A stretch of 64,000 bases of DNA. It comes from Xiphias gladius. Lineage: Eukaryota; Chordata; Actinopteri; Istiophoriformes; Xiphiidae. Made by a program: the position numbers and the translations under genes. Location of the stretch: NCBI RefSeq assembly GCF_016859285.1, contig NC_053416.1, positions 6,894,501 through 6,958,500 of the forward strand, read 5' to 3'. Below the pieces are notes generated by a model. It did not search any database and was not told where the DNA came from. It saw nothing but the letters and a program-made list of their open reading frames with translations. Below, piece after piece: positions 35,001-45,959 of this stretch (within the stretch, counting starts at the first letter, position 1; each line of letters opens with the position of its first letter).

Positions 35001-37171
35001 ATGAGAGACATGTATACAGGATGAAAAAGCAGACTACAGGGGACTGTTTTCCTACCCAAAGCCCACTCACAGCACTTTACCCAGCTATATCACCAGTGGG
35101 GACACATGCGACCTGCAGTTTGGTTGTTTTGTAATTTAAAACTGTGAATACTGTTTTAGCTCATCTTAGTTCAGTATCCACCCTAATCCCATAAAGTTTG
35201 TAGTTCTCAATTCATTCATTGTTACTGGCGCTTTCTCATAACACGGATGGCAGATTCAATACCCTTTGAATCTCTTTCCTTTCAACTAATTAAAAATTAA
35301 AATTGAGTGAGCTTCAGTATAATAACAAAAGTCAAGTATCAGCTCTCCGGTCCGGTGCATTTTATGAAGTCATTCAGTCTCTTGGGCCCCCTGCCAGATT
35401 GTTAATCCAGCCCCGTGGAAATGCTGAAATTGAGGACGACACAAAAAGAGAAATAGTGGCAAAGATATCCGGAAGCTCACCTCTCATCAAGCTTGTGGTT
35501 GCTGATAGCACTGTGATGGTAAACTCTTTATGCAGACTTTCATTTCCTGTGTTGACAGTCAGCGTGTAAACCCCTGCGTGAGCAGTGGTCACCCACCAGA
35601 GCTCCAGAGATTCATTCTCTGACACCAGCTTCTTGTTCTGGGGCGAAACAAGATTATGTAGCACATAAATACCTCTCATATTGAAAAGATGTTTTTGTAA
35701 TGACGGTTTTGATGTCATGGGTAATCAGATCATCTTGGTGTTCACTGAATGTGTTACTGAATAAATAAATTAAATAAATGAAGTGAAATTCGCTGGAATG
35801 GCAGAAATGTGCTGACGAACTGTTTTTTCTGGTTTCTCTTACCTTGGTCCACCTGTACTGAGCATTAGGGCAGACTCCGCAGTGAATGGTCACATTTTCT
35901 CCACTATGGACATCAACAGTGCTATCCACATCGCACATTATTTTAACACGATCTAACGGAGAGAAAGTGGCAGATTAATATGAATCCTTGACAACACAAG
36001 AATAGTTATGTAAAACATTTGCCGTAAAATGAATCCAACAAATGGCTACACAGGGTGATATCGACTGAAGATCGCTGACTGCTGTGGTTTCAGATGCAAT
36101 ATGTCCCAACAACAGCTTCTGTCATCGTCCTGTGTCTGTATTGTGATCAAAACATCCCTTCAGTTCACTTACAGCTGGAAAGAAGGTAAGGTACATTGCG
36201 CTTACATCAGCGGACAACTACATGACTGATGAGGGGGAAAAAAAATTGGCAAAAACGGACAGGTGAAAGTAAATGGCATTTGGCAAATGAAGCTCTTTGA
36301 TGCATTCTTGAAATTATTACATACATTTACTCTGAAGTAAATAGATTGGCAGAGGAGCAAGCGTCTGGTGCAGGAGTAATGTGAAATATATGCAATGGAC
36401 AGTAAGATTGACAGTTGCTGTATAGGTCTATCCAAACATTAAATTCTGTTAGGACTGCAGAGTCTGGTTGAGGTGTTTAGCCCTGACTTTGCATGTACTT
36501 GCCTTCGTCTTACCTTTGATCTTTAGCTCCGTCTTTGCCATCATGGAGCCAAAAGGAAAAGTTGCAATATCACAAACATAGATGCCACTGTCCCATTTCT
36601 CCACCGTAGGAAGGTGTAGATAGGAGCCCTTCAACATGTTTGAATCATCGTTCTCAATCTGTATAGTGACATTAGGCCAAAATGGATGGAATCCAAAACG
36701 ATGGCTATACAGAACCAGCTTTGTATTTTCTCTGTTTTCATTCTTTTGCTTACTCCATTCAATGTTGACAATCTTGAGCTCAGAAGGGCTTTTCACAATA
36801 CAGGATAAGGTAACGTTCTGGCCCACCACTGCTTCTGTCGTTTCATCATGGGCTATCTCAACATCCTGGAGCCCTGTTAAACACATCCGATGTGTTGTTG
36901 GAAGCAAGAAAAGTGAGGAGACAATATCACTTACACTTTGAAGTTGATAATACATACCCATCTCCGCTGGGATGCAAGTAGATAAAATCAGAGTACTATA
37001 CTGAGACAGCTTGTCACACCAGAAGCCAACACACATTTCAAACCCATGGTGAATATCCCATATTTGCTGCTAATGTTATATGAGCAACAGCACATGTGGT
37101 CCAGGATTACCTTGTATAATAGAGGTACAGAGGAGGAGGGAGAAGGCCGTTCCCAGTGCAGTTCCAGCCAT
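32042..37171 (-). CDS. cd96: CD96 (TACTILE)-like receptor, 7 coding exons, 477 aa
   Basis: Coding exons in gene order: 37111-37171, 36514-36873, 35843-35952, 35481-35637, 33276-33773, 32361-32469, 32042-32180. They sum to 1434 nt. Signal peptide 1-20 (MAGTALGTAFSLLLCTSIIQ). V-type Ig domain 22-140 with C45, W60, C121 and the motif TFPFG (125-129), the T(F/Y)PxG signature of the nectin/PVR/TIGIT/CD226/CD96 family. A second Ig domain, 142-220 (C165, W175), spans two exons. A Ser/Thr/Pro-rich stalk, 230-395, comes from one exon. The membrane helix is at about 404-424 (VLTVVPILAILALIAVAGFLY). The tail carries PPPFKPPPPPVKYT (436-449), almost identical to the human CD96 tail and the decisive evidence. 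Family role: binds nectin-like ligands (CD155, nectin-1) on target cells and tunes T/NK responses. Odd points: only two Ig domains where human has three, no F-strand Cys in the second, and no YxxM at the C-terminus. Confidence 0.9.
34075..34365 (+). repeat. interspersed fish repeat in cd96 intron
   Basis: Reads agcgtagcttagcacaa, ggcaaacaggtagccgggctccgt, cctaccagcgactctaaaggtcac and cagtctctgctggtggcctgg in that order, a family abundant in percomorphs (relative at 12800-13070). It lies between the stalk exon and the second half of the Ig2 domain. The minus ORF at 34103-34528 is a by-product of this repeat. Confidence 0.6.
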
Positions 37172-37400
37172 GTTTGAGCTCCCCAAACTCATTATGATCA
37201 ATCAGGCTGAATCTGCTGAGGATTCGGCAATGACAGAAACAGTAGACTGTCGACTGAGGTTAAAGAGAGGGGCAGAGACTGTTAGACAGAGAACAGGATG
37301 ACCTATCTTCACAGGAAGCCACAAAAAGAGACAGAGTGAGTCATAGTTTTAGTGCTGCAGCTTTGACGTGAAAACCTCTGGTGCAAAGCAGACATTTGCA
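37172..37400 (-). promoter_or_regulatory. cd96 upstream region with ETS/RUNX-like pair
   Basis: About 140 bases upstream of the cd96 ATG the plus strand reads cacaggaagccacaaaa (37311-37327). This is an ETS core (ggaag) immediately next to a RUNX-like ccacaaa. Adjacent ETS and RUNX sites are common in T-cell regulatory DNA. No TATA box is obvious. The assignment is positional inference. Confidence 0.3.
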
Positions 37401-39050
37401 ACAGAGGTTTATTCTTGCAGTTCATCTCATTGTTTATTATTTTAATCAGGGCTAACTAACAAGATGCAGAGGATAGACTCAACTAATATCAGATCACATC
37501 ACTGATGATAATTAATGTTGTTTTAAAAAAAACTTTTATTAGTTAATTCCAATCATGCACAGGTTTAACAAGTGTAAGTCACTTGAGTTTGATTTAGGTT
37601 TTTTTGTATAAATATATGAATTTTATTTTGGAATCAACCCGAACGTCATAAGTGTCTTCATGAGCGAACTAATACACTAAACACATACAGCATATACAAA
37701 TAGATTCTGGCGGGCACTTGCATCCCAGACTCATGACATTTCTTAATCATTCAATCAATCTCAAAATTCCTTTCTTAACTTCAGCTGCTGGTCAATACAT
37801 ACCCCACAGACAATAGATCCTACAAACCTCCTTATTCTCTTATCCTGTTGATCTTATTTTCAAGGTGAAACCACTGAACAGAGGAAAAAACCTGCCTGTT
37901 GAGCTCACTTATATGTAATAAAGATGATATGACTGAAAAATTGGATAGTTTGATTGCTTGATATTGTTTGCCCCCCTCGGCCTTGTTTTGTCCTCGGTAA
38001 TTGCTGGTGGTCAACATCTCAGAGCAGAACTTAACTATAAGGCTTGTCACAACAGCACTGCGATAAAGAGATAAAAGCATTAGCATATTATTAGAAAAAA
38101 TGAGTCATTCTGACAAATTCGATTTTATTACTCCAACTGAGTAATTTGTTTACCCTATTCTTTAGAGAAAAAGCAATATTAGTCCTGCCAGACTTTATGT
38201 CACAACACTGGCTTTCTAATGCAATTGCTTTATATAACTATATCTAATTAGCGCAGATCATAAGAATAAACTGTGAAAACTGTTTGAATCTTCTAACCAG
38301 AGGCTACATGTTTGTGCATATTTAATAGTAAGAAGAGGCTAACAAAAAAAATCAATAATTAGGTAAAAGTTTTTTGTAAAAATGTTCCTCAGGGTTTAGG
38401 ATAAACTTGTTGATATTTGATGAATGGGTGGGAGTGTTTTCAAAGGTTAGTCAATCATTATTTCAGCTAATCAGAAAGAAAGCAATTTTAACTGTTATTG
38501 GTACCACAGAATGCTGTTATTCTAACAGCTTGTCCACCCTTCAGTCTTCTCATCTCTCCTTCACATGTTATGAGCCCTGCCCTTCATTTATTATGAACAC
38601 TTCCAGTAGACCCCGCAATGCATTTAAATGATTGATCATTTTACAGTCGTATTCTGTGTATGACCTTTATAACTTTAATTAGGGCTTAGAGGAGTTTATG
38701 CTAACCAGAGGAAAATTTTCATCAGTATTCTGTCAGTGTTTCATCAAATTGTAAGGGGACCTTGCTGCATTGTTCCTTTTGATTAGGGCAGCGTCACCTC
38801 CCCAGGGTAGTCATGGAAAGCTCAAGGGTTTCTGACAGACTGTAACATTGCTGCGACTACTTCATTCAGTGGTCCAAGAAGAATGGTGAGAACAAAACGT
38901 AAGGCATTTGGCCGATAAGTGTTATATAGCTTCTAATCTCCGCCTAATGTTCTTTGTTGTGCCCAGTGATGTATCCAACACGATCATAAATTATAGACGC
39001 GTTGCTGATGGGTTGTTATTAGCATAATGCCCCATAAACACTTTATAAGG
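37401..39050. other. intergenic, nothing recognised
   Basis: AT-rich DNA with several small unsupported ORFs. No splice-flanked exon, repeat family or RNA gene was recognised. Confidence 0.5.
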
Positions 39051-39054
39051 GCAG

Positions 39055-39600
39055 GTGTCGGGCCGTGCGCAAATACTGTGGCACATGCCCAAGAAGAGAT
39101 GCCACCAAAAAAAACAAAAAAACTTCAGCAGTGGCAAAATTGACGAACTGTTAAATAAACTTAAACAAAGTAATCGTGTGATTTTTCCAGAGCGTCAGTA
39201 CTGGCGTTGTAGGAAAATCAAAAACCCAGCAATGGAAAAACATCTGTGATGCTGTATATGCCATGTCAGCAGAGTGACCCACAGTGACTGAAATCAAAAG
39301 AAAGGGGTTTTGATATGAAGACGGAAGCAAAAAAAATCAACCAAAAAACGCATTGCCCAAGCCAAGTGCTCCATGATGACGACTGGAGGAGGACAGGAGG
39401 AGGTGGTGGTCTCGCAAGTAGACCTAAGAAATTCAAGAAATAATTGGAGAGGTGGCACTGACAGGTGTCCAGTCAGATGCGCCACTTGACAGTGATGCCG
39501 CTCCAGGTGCATCAGTTTCTGAAGCCCCCGACACAGACAGTTGCCCACGGAAGATATACTATGTGCTATAGAAATACTATGTAATCCAATCATTATAATT
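39055..39600 (+). pseudogene. decayed Myb/SANT-like (Harbinger-associated) gene fragment
   Basis: Plus-strand pieces read KKQKNFSSGKIDELLNKLKQ then NRVIF (39100-39200), PTVTEIKRKGF and YEDGSKK (39270-39330), TTGGGQEEVVVSQVDL, EIIGEVALTGVQSD and SVSEAPDTDSCP (39370-39545). This order (N-terminal Myb/SANT-like helix-turn-helix, EIKRKWF word, TGGG linker, EIIGE segment) is that of the Myb-like DNA-binding partner genes carried by Harbinger transposons and their NAIF1-like domesticated kin. Several frameshifts and stops make it non-functional. No DDE nuclease is visible nearby. Confidence 0.55.
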
Positions 39601-40189
39601 ACTCTAAAACGTACAATAATCTAAATTTGTCTATATGATATTCATGCGTTTTTTATGTTCCTCATATTTAAGACTTATGTTTCCTTGCGTTGGACATACA
39701 ATTTGTGGACTGTGAGAGCGAGTTGTTTTTTCTTATCTCTTATCTCTCTCGACCAGTGGCAGAGAGCCCTGTAAGAGGGCTCTCTGCAACTGGTTTAATT
39801 TTCCCTCTCCCAAGAGAAGAGCAAATACAAGAACACACTGGTGAATCCCAGAAGTGAGCGGGTACAAACAAAATAGGAACAACTCGTTGATATGAACAGA
39901 AATAAGAGGAAATTTGTTCATATATCGCTTGGTGCATGAGAGCCCATTCACAGATTCCGCACTGCTCATTAGACCACATTCACAGCTCAGCTTTGCTGTG
40001 AGCACAGTGTTATCTCTGTAAACCAGTGAGATTTTTAGAGGCAATGCATTATTAAAATCTGGGCATGCTGTACAGATTTTCCGACTACAAATCTTCGGAG
40101 ACTATTTTATTGTGCTGCTGCTAAATATGACAAAGATGCTATACATGTGATCTGGATCTGAAACTGAGAATGATCTTACGGAACTTCAA

Positions 40190-40325
40190 AGGATTATCTA
40201 TTTGATCTTCTTCAGTTCCTAAGAAGCCTTTCGGATCAGAGGTGAAACGTCTTCAAGAACCTAGTTGACACTTAGAAATACCATGATCTGGATGACTGAC
40301 AGTCATCACAGACACAACTTGGAAC
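40190..40325 (+). repeat. dispersed retroelement 3' segment
   Basis: Contains cctaagaagcctttcggatc, gaggtgaaacgtcttcaaga and ccatgatctggatgactgac. This chain recurs at the 3' ends of many dispersed elements in fish. No ORF. The class is uncertain. Confidence 0.45.
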
Positions 40326-40799
40326 CATTTACAACAACAAAACATGAATGGCACATATGTATGGTATAGGTGATGAGAACCCCACTTTCCAACCCCACTT
40401 TCGGAATTCAGTCCCTCTTCATTCTTTTACCTTTCTGCTCTTTTCCCTCTCAGCACATCTACCGAAGAACACATACTACGAGGAGTGGGCACATTTATTT
40501 TCCGGAATGTAAAATTAACTATGACTAAAACTTTTAAGGCCAACTAGTGGTCCCTAGAGGCTGCAACGTGGAGGCCAGACATCCTCATTAAATTGTGACG
40601 GCGCCAGTTTTAGAACATCCGTCCTGGTTTTTCTGAGAGGTATTCTGTGCGTCTCACAACTAGTTAGTATTTTTGAAAGCTCCGCTGTTTACATCTCATG
40701 CATATAAAACAATGTTAAATAATGAATAGGCTGGTAAAAATTATAGTATGGTGGATATTGTAATAGTGTCACTTTACAGACCATTATTGAACACAACTA

Positions 40800-40910
40800 A
40801 AGGTTTACAGTCATGCTAGCGGCTTTGTGAGGCTGTACTGTGGCACAATGGTGCTTTGAGCTAAATGCTAACACCAGCATGCTAACATGCTTACAGTGAC
40901 AATGCTACCA
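40800..40910 (+). repeat. second copy of the gctagcggct repeat family
   Basis: Reads gctagcggctttgtgaggctgtactgtggcac, then gctttgagctaaatgctaac and catgctaacatgc, matching the start of the 2025-2330 copy in order and spacing. Truncated at its 3' side. Confidence 0.6.
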
Positions 40911-40914
40911 AGCC

Positions 40915-41085
40915 AAACCTGTCTCCCAGAAATTAATATTTGGTTTATATACATCTAATTTGCAAAGCAAATACCATTTTGTAGGAAAGATAACTGAGAC
41001 CGGATTATGTCTTCTATTAACGTAATGAGGACATTTTGTTAATTTACGCTTTGGGCAAGTTGCAAATATATTGGTAGTGAACGTA
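40915..41085 (+). repeat. isolated unit of the 23.2-kb repeat family
   Basis: Reads gtctcccagaaattaatatt, tatatacatctaatttgcaa and ttttgtaggaaa, then taacgtaatgagga, in the same order as the units at 23218-23400. This shows the family is dispersed and not just a local duplication. Confidence 0.5.
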
Positions 41086-41109
41086 AATAGGCAGCACTTA
41101 CAGTATATA

Positions 41110-41370
41110 GCTTTTTACCTTAACGGTTTACAAAGCACTTTCCAGTTTTCCGCCTCTCATTCACCCATTCCCACACACACTCAAACAACCATTGCGGAGG
41201 AGCTGCTATGCAAGGCACTTGCATAGCAGCACATCGGGAGCAACTTGGGATTCAGTGTTTTGCCCAACGACACTCTGGCACGTGGACAGGAGGAGCCGGG
41301 GATCAAGCTGACAACCATGTGATCAGTGGACAACCTGCTCTACCACCTAAGCCACTGCCCTTAATAAATG
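41110..41370 (+). repeat. interspersed fish repeat (cattcacccattcccacacac family)
   Basis: Includes cgcctctcattcacccattc, gagcaacttgggattcagtg, ttttgcccaacgacactctg, ggaggagccggggatcaagc and acctgctctaccacctaagccactgcc. This is one of the commonest dispersed families in teleost genomes. Its last part resembles a tRNA-like or coding-derived consensus but no functional tRNA can be folded. Confidence 0.7.
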
Positions 41371-41374
41371 TAGC

Positions 41375-43630
41375 AATTCAATAAAAAAAAAAACGTTGCC
41401 ACTGAACGCAACGATTTACTTGTGTTTCAAACACATGGGCCAGATGTGGCCATCGAACAGGGGGGTCTGGCATCGTGTAGTTCCTAGAGCACCTCCTCTA
41501 TTTGCATTCTTCGTATGGGATGGAAATAAAATAACTACAATTATGTTGGCACCACAGTGTAGTTGGGAAAGCAGTTTAGAAGTATATGTAGGAACACAAT
41601 ATCTACATCGTCGGGAGAGGGTGTGTGAGTGAGTGAGGTACAGACAAATCAAAAGATCCATTGTGGTGAATAAAAATGAGTTTCATAAATTGTCAGGTCT
41701 GTACACATTGGGCCACGGAATGAATAGTTGAAGATGGTGAATAGTGTATGGGGGTGTAAGGTGGGATAGCAAAAACAGAATCATAACAGTTTATTGATTA
41801 CTCATCCAGTCACCCACGTAAAAACTAACCCCAGTAGAAACAATTACACAATTAGAAGCAAAAACCAGGAGCTTTAATGAACTGAACAATAAAATAAAAA
41901 ATAAGTTAATTATAATATTAGAGAACATGCTGTTCAAATTCTTTTACTCAAGGTTGTACTGTTACGGTAAGGTTTGAATATTTAGACTTTTAATATTTTC
42001 ATGGTGGGAGGCAAGGAGTGTGCACCACATGAGGCAGGTGTTGAATGCAGGCGAATTAGGGGGAATGCATTATTATACATCATCAGTGGGTTTGTTTGAG
42101 GATGTTGTCAATAATCATATGAGCCCCTCTACCCCTTTAAAGTAAGTAATCATACATAGATGACACCGTTAGACCTTTGCTTCAGGGAGGACAAACTGAA
42201 GAAAATAAATAGATGAAATGGGATGAAACCTCGGAAAGAGCAACGGAGAACGATTCTACACGGACACAGAATTACAATATTCCGTGCAGTCAGCAGCCTC
42301 GTAAGAAGGTACCAGAAAAACAAATGACACATTTTCAATATACAACACAATTCCACTGAAGACTGTAAAAAAAATGCAGCAAAGTACTTTGTGATCACTG
42401 CCTTCCACACTACATACTAATGTTTTCACAGCGGCTCCCTCTCCTACAGAAACCCTCATAAGAAAGCTAAACTTAGAAACGCACCATTGGTTGTCTCAGA
42501 GCAGATCAGTGTTCTTTAAAAGCCATCAAAATGCCAGCTTAGAACAGATAATCCCCAATTATCCCCTGGATATGAATAAAATATCTTTATCAAACAAAGC
42601 ATAAAGGGTGTATAAATGTGAATGTGATGGCAATGGGAGATTTTGAAGGCAGAGATGTTGTTTTTCATCCTTGCTTCTCTGCACAACAAAAGAGGTGGCA
42701 ACCCGCCACTTTCCTCCAGTGGTGAAGAGGAGTTTATTTGTGGTGAATGTAAAACTGTTTTTTGAGTTTATGAAGCCACTATAACAACAGCTTCAAGTCA
42801 GATTTCCTTTCTGTGGAAGGCGTAAAACTGTCTCGTTTATCTTAATTCTCTTTATTTCTGTTTACTCCCTGTGGTGGGTGAGACATGCTTCTCTTTTTTA
42901 CTGTTTTGCGCATTTACACTGATCTCTCTGCCAGCACAAATACTTTTCCCGAACTTTTTGGGTTGTGCTTTTGTTTAGTTATATGTGCACTTTATCTTAC
43001 AGTACCACACCACTCTGGCCCGTAATGAGCTGGACGTGAAAGTGCCTTAAAAAATGCTTTAAGGAAACCCAAGGTACTGGAGTTTGATCATCTTTGCTGT
43101 AGTACAGAACCTTACACTACTGTCTCCGGGCTTCTTTCTTGAATGCAAGTCCCCTGGGAATCTGGGATTTAGTGCAGTGAGGAAGAACTAACCCAACAGA
43201 TGAGAACCTCATGCTCCAGCTGATAGCTCATTCCTATTATGATATGCACAGCTCCGTCCCGTGTTCACCCTCTTTCTCTTTTCCATGTCTTTTCCATCAG
43301 CACTAACTTGCTGTCTTTTTCTCGGACGTCACCCATTGATCAGGACTGAATGTGCCTCGATTCTCAAGAGACAGTCCTACCACATGTGGAATTCCTTGGT
43401 AGATATAATTTATTGTCATTAAACCTGGGCCTCTATTCTGACCGTTTGAAGCGCTCACCCAGGAGAAATTAGACAACTGTTTTTAGGTAAGGTAGCTAAT
43501 CTTGTCAGGTAGGAAATATCTACAAAAATGGAATCAAAATGGGTTGAAGCTCCACTAATCTGTTGGTTTAAATAGCAAAGAAACAAATTGATATGTGTAA
43601 TGTGAAATGAGTCACACTGTTTCAGTTTTA
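41375..43630. other. intergenic, nothing recognised
   Basis: AT-rich. The ORF pairs at 41396-41661 and 42150-42459 overlap on opposite strands or frames and have no recognisable motif or codon signal. No gene is called. Confidence 0.5.
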
Positions 43631-43639
43631 TAGTCAGCA

Positions 43640-43830
43640 AATTTACAGCGCGGTTCTCCGCTCTCATCAACCTCATTTCCAGCAGCAGCAGGCAGAGAGA
43701 TTGTTAACAAAAAAAAATCTCCCTTAAGAGACCACTGTACACTACCTGCCCAGCACAAGGCGTCAGACGGATATTGGTAGCGATCAGCTGGTAAAGAGCA
43801 AAGTTGCATATAACTTATTGGAAAAACGTT
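43640..43830. repeat. possible interspersed repeat
   Basis: Contains cccttaagagaccactgtac, actacctgcccagcacaagg and gcgatcagctggtaaagagc, which resemble phrases of a percomorph dispersed repeat. Only partial resemblance; limits uncertain. Confidence 0.3.
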
Positions 43831-45800
43831 CCTAGCTAGGTCTGTCGACCTAATAACACTTCCAAATGCTCACGGCACGATTCTTCATGTAGTCACACAC
43901 GCACACACACACACACTGCTTATGTCTGACAGTTTTCACTGGGGTGTTTTGTCCTTCATTATCTATAATTGCCACGTGTGAGGATTTACGATTTTGACAA
44001 CTTGTCTAGGGATCCTGAGAATGTGCACTGCGTGTCAAGATTAGCAGAGGAGGTTGCATTGATGTCCACCGTTTGGCCGGAATGTTGAAATGAAATGAAA
44101 TCTAATCTACTTGTGTGTACAATACATGTTTGTGTGCTTTTGTGTATGTAATAATGTGTTTTTGTGGCAGGGGACGAGTCGGCCACTATCCTCCCGCCTT
44201 TTCCTTCCGATCCACTCTAATCACACTGACAGTATTTGTATGACCCCGTTGGCTCCGACTGTGTGCTAGTTATATTTGATTGTCCTTTGATGTTCACCAG
44301 TTGGTATTCAGTGTGTTGTGGCATTAGCAGCAGCTATGTGTTTTAGCAAAGTACTGTAATGACTGAGGAGAGGGGACCAGCGGCTCAGAACAAAACAAAA
44401 CACAAGGACAAAAAAAAACCCAGTTCTTTACAAAACATTTTAAACATTGTGATGCTTGCTATAATCACAAAAGACAGTGTTGTTTGTTGCCATTAGTTTA
44501 TATCACATTGACTCCACCCCTATCTAGTCTCAACCATATCATTTTACCAAAGTAAAACATTGTGTAAAGCAGTTTACCTCAAAAAGAGTGTAGCAAATGG
44601 CTTCGAAATGCTGCTTAACTAAAGGGCAATACCTACAATACCCCCCCTCCCCATCCACAAATCATCAGTGTCAAAGAGTGCCGGATTCCTATCAGTATTT
44701 CAATCCGTGTAGTACTTCGCTTTGCACCTTTGTATAAGTGTTCTCAGAGAGGGTACCATTTTTATTTAATGGTAGTTGATGAAATGGCCGTAGATCCACA
44801 AAAGCCCTTCAATCAGCGGGTAAAGGGGACATGAAAGGTATGTGTGCATACACATTCCACCTCCATTCCTAAACCCTGGTGTTGCACTGCCGAGAACCCT
44901 GCCTTCATCAGGGCCAAGACGTTGCTGTAATGACACTACGTGCTTTGTTATTTTCTTTACCAGAGATGATGTTCTTCTCACGAAATGTTCCTGCATGCAT
45001 GCCACATCGTCGATGAGCTTCAGGCAGAAGTCTTCAAATTTGCCAACACATTACACAATTACAGTTCACTGTGCTTGGACCAGACAGAAAGAGGGCAAGG
45101 CAGAGTGGATTTAAGCCTTTGCGCTTGCAGACACTGACAGCATCACTTCCCTCAACTTTGGTGACAGCCCCTTTTCATGGTTTGTGTACTCTCAGGCTGC
45201 TAACCACTCTCCCTGCCACGGAAGGGTCACCGACCGGATTTTTTCTCTAGGAAAGGGGAATGCAGGAAATCAATCAATAGAAAAAATAAAAAAAAATTGA
45301 AGTCAATTTTGGGTAAATAGCTGGCAGTAATGTAAAGCGTACACGGCTTTAATGGCCCAAAACAACCAGTGAGGTCATTGTAAACTCAGAGGAAGATTTC
45401 AAGGGAGTGGGAAAATAAGCAATTTGCTTAGAAACCTTGATGCGATCACGAGCTTCTTTTATTAGGTTCTTGTTCGATTGCGTTTCACTTTAAGTGTCAG
45501 CAAGTTTGTGATAATTGAAAACCGCCACAAAGCCTCCTACAGAAAGTCAATAATAAAGCACATTCTTTACCATTATTATTTGTTTCTCTTTTTTGCCATT
45601 GATGATGTCTTTTGCACACAAATAATAAACACATAAACACAACGGCATATATCTCATGTGTTGATGATCACATAATCTTCTGGATACAGACCCACACAAT
45701 ATCACAAAAAACATTAGACATCTCAGTATTACAAAGCAGGATCTGTATCTGACTCCTCTACCCACATCACGCCAGCTTATGCAACTGCCACAGTTCTTGT
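43831..45800. other. intergenic, nothing recognised
   Basis: Contains a short (CA)n at 43896-43916. ORFs at 44766-45005 (minus) and 44842-45114 (plus) overlap each other and have no known domain. No gene is supported. Confidence 0.5.
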
Positions 45801-45808
45801 TCAGGCAA

Positions 45809-45952
45809 GCAGCCAGTAAGTTAGCTGGGAAGGCACAGCAGTAACAGCAGTTCCAGTATCCACATACTGGAACTGCTGAACTGGAACTGCCGCTGAGAAA
45901 TAGCGTGGCGGTGGTATGTGCGTCCTGACCCCCAGCTGGTTAGCTGGCTGCT
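45809..45952. repeat. nested foldback element
   Basis: The inner part is a perfect 15-bp hairpin: cagcagttccagtat (45845-45859), loop ccac, atactggaactgctg (45864-45878). The outer part is imperfect inverted arms gcagccagtaagttagctgg (45809-45828) and ccagctggttagctggctgc (45932-45951). This suggests a small foldback or MITE-like insertion; no transposase. Confidence 0.5.
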
Positions 45953-45959
45953 CCATTTG

